37,983 bases of DNA from JACQHM01 sp964535215 (GTDB lineage: Bacteria > Methylomirabilota > Methylomirabilia > Methylomirabilales > JACQHM01): contig CAZHST010000028.1 in the NCBI GenBank assembly GCA_964535215.1, positions 1 through 37,983 on the forward strand. Direction: 5' to 3'. The notes below the pieces were generated by a model. It was given only the letters and a program-made list of their open reading frames with translations, did not search any database and had not been told where the DNA came from. Below, piece after piece: positions 36,575 through 37,983 of the stretch. Each line of letters opens with the position of its first letter. The first letter of the stretch is position 1. The position numbers were made by a program, and so were the translations under genes.

Positions 36575-36785
36575 AAGTGCGGTGCTGGAGGTGGCCGAAG
36601 GGCTGACCCTGGCCGGGCTGATCCGCCAACTGGGCATCCCTCCAGAGCTTGCCCATCTGACCCTCGTGAACGGTATCCACCAACTGGACAAGAATATCCC
36701 CTTGCATGAAGGCGATACCGTCGCAATCTTTCCCCCGGTGGCCGGGGGTGGCCACAGTCATTGGGATTCGACAGCAGGCGCATGA
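36510..36785 (+). CDS. aorD: MoaD/ThiS-like sulfur carrier AorD with a displaced Gly-Gly end
   Basis: The 91-residue beta-grasp protein starts KIEVRLFATLTRYLPPG and reaches the family end VAIFPPVAGG with the functional Gly79-Gly80. MoaD proteins carry sulfur as a C-terminal thiocarboxylate for pterin cofactor assembly, so Gly-Gly should be terminal. Here 11 more residues (GHSHWDSTAGA) follow; they are encoded by the antisense of an IS607-type transposase remnant that abuts the gene. Unless the tail is removed, the protein should be inactive. GTG 36510 is inside the end of aorC. It is placed like the MoaD-like gene of Aromatoleum-type aor operons and would serve the AorB cofactor. Confidence 0.8.
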   Translation: MKIEVRLFATLTRYLPPGTTGKSAVLEVAEGLTLAGLIRQLGIPPELAHLTLVNGIHQLDKNIPLHEGDTVAIFPPVAGGGHSHWDSTAGA

Positions 36786-37086
36786 GCTTGGACCTGGGTC
36801 CATTCAGGCCAGAGCCGATTTCGGAGACCGCCTTTGTGACGGCCCAGCCCTATTGGCTCGCATACTCCACGAGCCTGGCCATCTGCCGGTCCAGGTCCGC
36901 CTTCTGATCCGCGCTTGACCCGCGGGCGTAGAGGGCCACGGCATGGGAGGGGGTTTCAGGCTCCTTTACCAGGATCGTGCCTGTAGGCGTCTGTTCGAAG
37001 GGAACCGGCATCTTCCCTTGTCGGACCCAGCGCCAGGCGGTCTTGTAAGAGATGCCTTGTTTTTTGGCCCACTCGCTTAGCTTCAT
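36763..37086 (-). pseudogene. IS607-type serine recombinase (TnpA) remnant
   Basis: From ATG 37086 the minus strand encodes MKLSEWAKKQGISYKTAWRW (a MerR-like HTH), then PTGTILV and the resolvase start ALYARGSSADQKADLDRQMA with the catalytic-site Ser region. A TAG at 36850-36852 stops it after EYASQ. Past the stop, the same frame continues as family sequence (GWAVTKAVSEIGSGLNG to MRLLSNP). It ends near 36763 where it meets the end of aorD. So the gene has both a nonsense mutation and a 3' truncation at about half length. No tnpB or terminal boundary on the aorD side is left. Confidence 0.8.
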
Positions 37087-37207
37087 GTGAATAGGATAAC
37101 CAATTTGTCCACAGCTGTCCATATTTTCGCGAGCAGTTCTCTACCCTTTGAGGGAGTATCAGCGACTTCGCCACCATATATCTGCATCGCCGGCTTCCCG
37201 GCAGGCT

Positions 37208-37657
37208 TCACCCGCTGCGCTGAGTCGACCGGTGGAGGGCTTCTCCCGGTTCGATCACCCTTTGATGGAGGAGGGAATAGTGGCGGTAGCAGGCCGGCAT
37301 GTGGGAGCCGATGGAGGCGATCCCCACCACCACGAGGAGGAGAACCACCCGGGCCTCCCAGAAAACGGGGATCAGGAGCAGGACGGCCAGCTTGATCAGC
37401 ACCAAGATCCCCTTGCCCAACACAAACCAGTAGAGGCCCTCTCGGTACACCTCCAGGGCGATCAGGCCAAGGCCGCTTAAGATCGTGAGCCAAAGGGATG
37501 GCAAAAGCTTCCCGGCTTCCACCTGAAAGGCATGGCCGCCGAGGAAGGTTCCAAAGGCGGCCAGGTGGAGGGTGCGAAACGCGATGGACCAAGCCCGGGC
37601 CTTTGGAAAGACCCTCGGTTGCTCGGGAAGGAGCCAGCGGCGGACCGTCTTAGCCAT
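37208..37657 (-). CDS. conserved integral membrane protein
   Basis: The 149-residue protein has four predicted helices: RTLHLAAFGTFLGGHAFQ, LWLTILSGLGLIALEVY, LGKGILVLIKLAVLLLIPVF and VVLLLVVVGIASIGSHMP. Conserved-looking His residues lie in the first (HLAAFGTFLGGH) and last (GSHMP) helices, resembling haem-binding or CopD-like four-helix membrane proteins. I cannot name the family. ATG 37657 starts 6 bases after the porin stop, so it is co-transcribed with the porin. The last residues (PGEALHRSTQRSG) are probably a non-conserved tail. Association with an anion porin suggests an envelope role. Confidence 0.7.
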   Translation of the reverse strand: MAKTVRRWLLPEQPRVFPKARAWSIAFRTLHLAAFGTFLGGHAFQVEAGKLLPSLWLTILSGLGLIALEVYREGLYWFVLGKGILVLIKLAVLLLIPVFWEARVVLLLVVVGIASIGSHMPACYRHYSLLHQRVIEPGEALHRSTQRSG

Positions 37658-37663
37658 CGGTCT

Positions 37664-37983
37664 CTAGAACCAGATCTGCATCCGGGAAAGGATCTCCCAG
37701 GAGGTCTTGTCCCCTGGCTGAAGGGTTGTCGGGGTGCAGGTCCCCCCTCCCTTGCAACTGAAGGGGGTGCCCAGCTCATTATCATACCAGTAGTGGGTCC
37801 AGTTGAACATCAGCCGGGTCTGTCGGTTGAGGTACCAGTTCAGCCCGACGGTTAAACCCGTGGCCCCATTCTCGGCTGTGGTTCCCCCCCCAGTGATCCC
37901 ATTGGTGATGTTCCCATCAGCGAAGTCCAAGGGGTCATCGGAGTTAAAATCGAGGCGCATCCCCCGGAGGGCCAGCTCCCACG
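37664..37983 (-). CDS. phosphate-selective porin O/P family protein, 3' part
   Basis: The frame is open to the window edge and gives the last 106 residues of an outer-membrane beta-barrel. WELALRGMRLDF is the typical penultimate strand region of OprO/OprP-type porins. GATGLTVGLNWYLNRQTRLM and MFNWTHYWYD are alternating barrel strands, and the protein ends ILSRMQIWF with the terminal Phe needed for BAM recognition. The loop between strands (SCKGGGTCTPT) holds two Cys, unusual in porins. The family transports phosphate, polyphosphate or other anions. The 5' end lies beyond 37983, so signal peptide and length are unknown. Confidence 0.85.
   Translation of the reverse strand, partial: WELALRGMRLDFNSDDPLDFADGNITNGITGGGTTAENGATGLTVGLNWYLNRQTRLMFNWTHYWYDNELGTPFSCKGGGTCTPTTLQPGDKTSWEILSRMQIWF

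Overview
The window looks like chromosome of a GC-rich Gram-negative bacterium. The evidence is a phosphate-selective-type outer-membrane porin with the typical C-terminal Phe, ExbB/ExbD, D-Ala-D-Ala ligase, and purine and tRNA-modification genes. The protein repertoire (tungsten-type aldehyde oxidoreductase, short conserved hypotheticals, an IS607-type remnant, dispersed 7-bp repeats) would fit a Methylomirabilota/NC10-like or deep deltaproteobacterial lineage. That placement is inference only; no rRNA or marker set is present.

Layout. (1) 1-6.25 kb is a tightly coupled glycan operon of lower GC: a chimeric scar (5' end of one GT2 gene joined to the 3' end of an epimerase gene), three GT2 glycosyltransferases, an FkbM methyltransferase and two related GT4 glycosyltransferases. 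(2) 6.25-6.72 kb is a boundary with a frameshifted orphan HepT (toxin) gene and a 27-codon membrane peptide overlapping the next gene. (3) 6.7-13.5 kb holds asnB-type amidotransferase/synthetase, two NAD-dependent sugar epimerases, a GT4 enzyme, a WecA/TagO-type polyprenyl-phosphate sugar-1-phosphate transferase and Maf. Together these can make and initiate a surface polysaccharide. (4) 13.7-17.7 kb holds a coiled-coil repeat protein, UbiX, a convergent small conserved protein, Ddl and ExbB/ExbD. (5) 17.7-23.5 kb is an ion and stress block: DUF47/PiT phosphate uptake, a zinc-ribbon protein, a small exported protein behind a palindrome-bearing promoter, a CaCA-type cation exchanger, a two-domain UspA and HtpX. 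(6) 23.5-23.8 kb is gene debris including the first codons of a ccmF-like gene. (7) 23.8-28.4 kb holds a coupled triad (MGDG-synthase-like GT28, YkoP-like protein, NodB-type deacetylase), then purC and sua5. (8) 28.5-32.0 kb holds an APC permease behind its own promoter and an early terminator, two Usp proteins, an internally deleted TrkA-N fossil and a DUF2062 protein. (9) 32.1-36.8 kb holds a structured leader RNA with a strong terminator ahead of a small ABM-fold protein, then aorABCD for a tungsten aldehyde oxidoreductase complex. (10) 36.8-38.0 kb, on the minus strand, holds an IS607-type remnant, a membrane protein and the 3' end of the porin gene.

Two themes go beyond routine annotation. 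First, the window is rich in short gene fossils: at least seven, several of them coupled in frame with or abutting living genes. One, an IS607 remnant, has replaced the end of aorD so that the Gly-Gly tail is no longer terminal. Second, degenerate tandem repeats with a strict 7-bp period recur at four or more places and run into coding sequence (inside asnB, and at the ends of an epimerase gene and of exbB). The best candidates for undescribed regulation are the 32.14-32.37 kb leader RNA, the promoter-embedded palindrome at 19.83 kb and the mini-transcript at 28.5 kb. No tRNA, rRNA, CRISPR array or replication origin was recognised.
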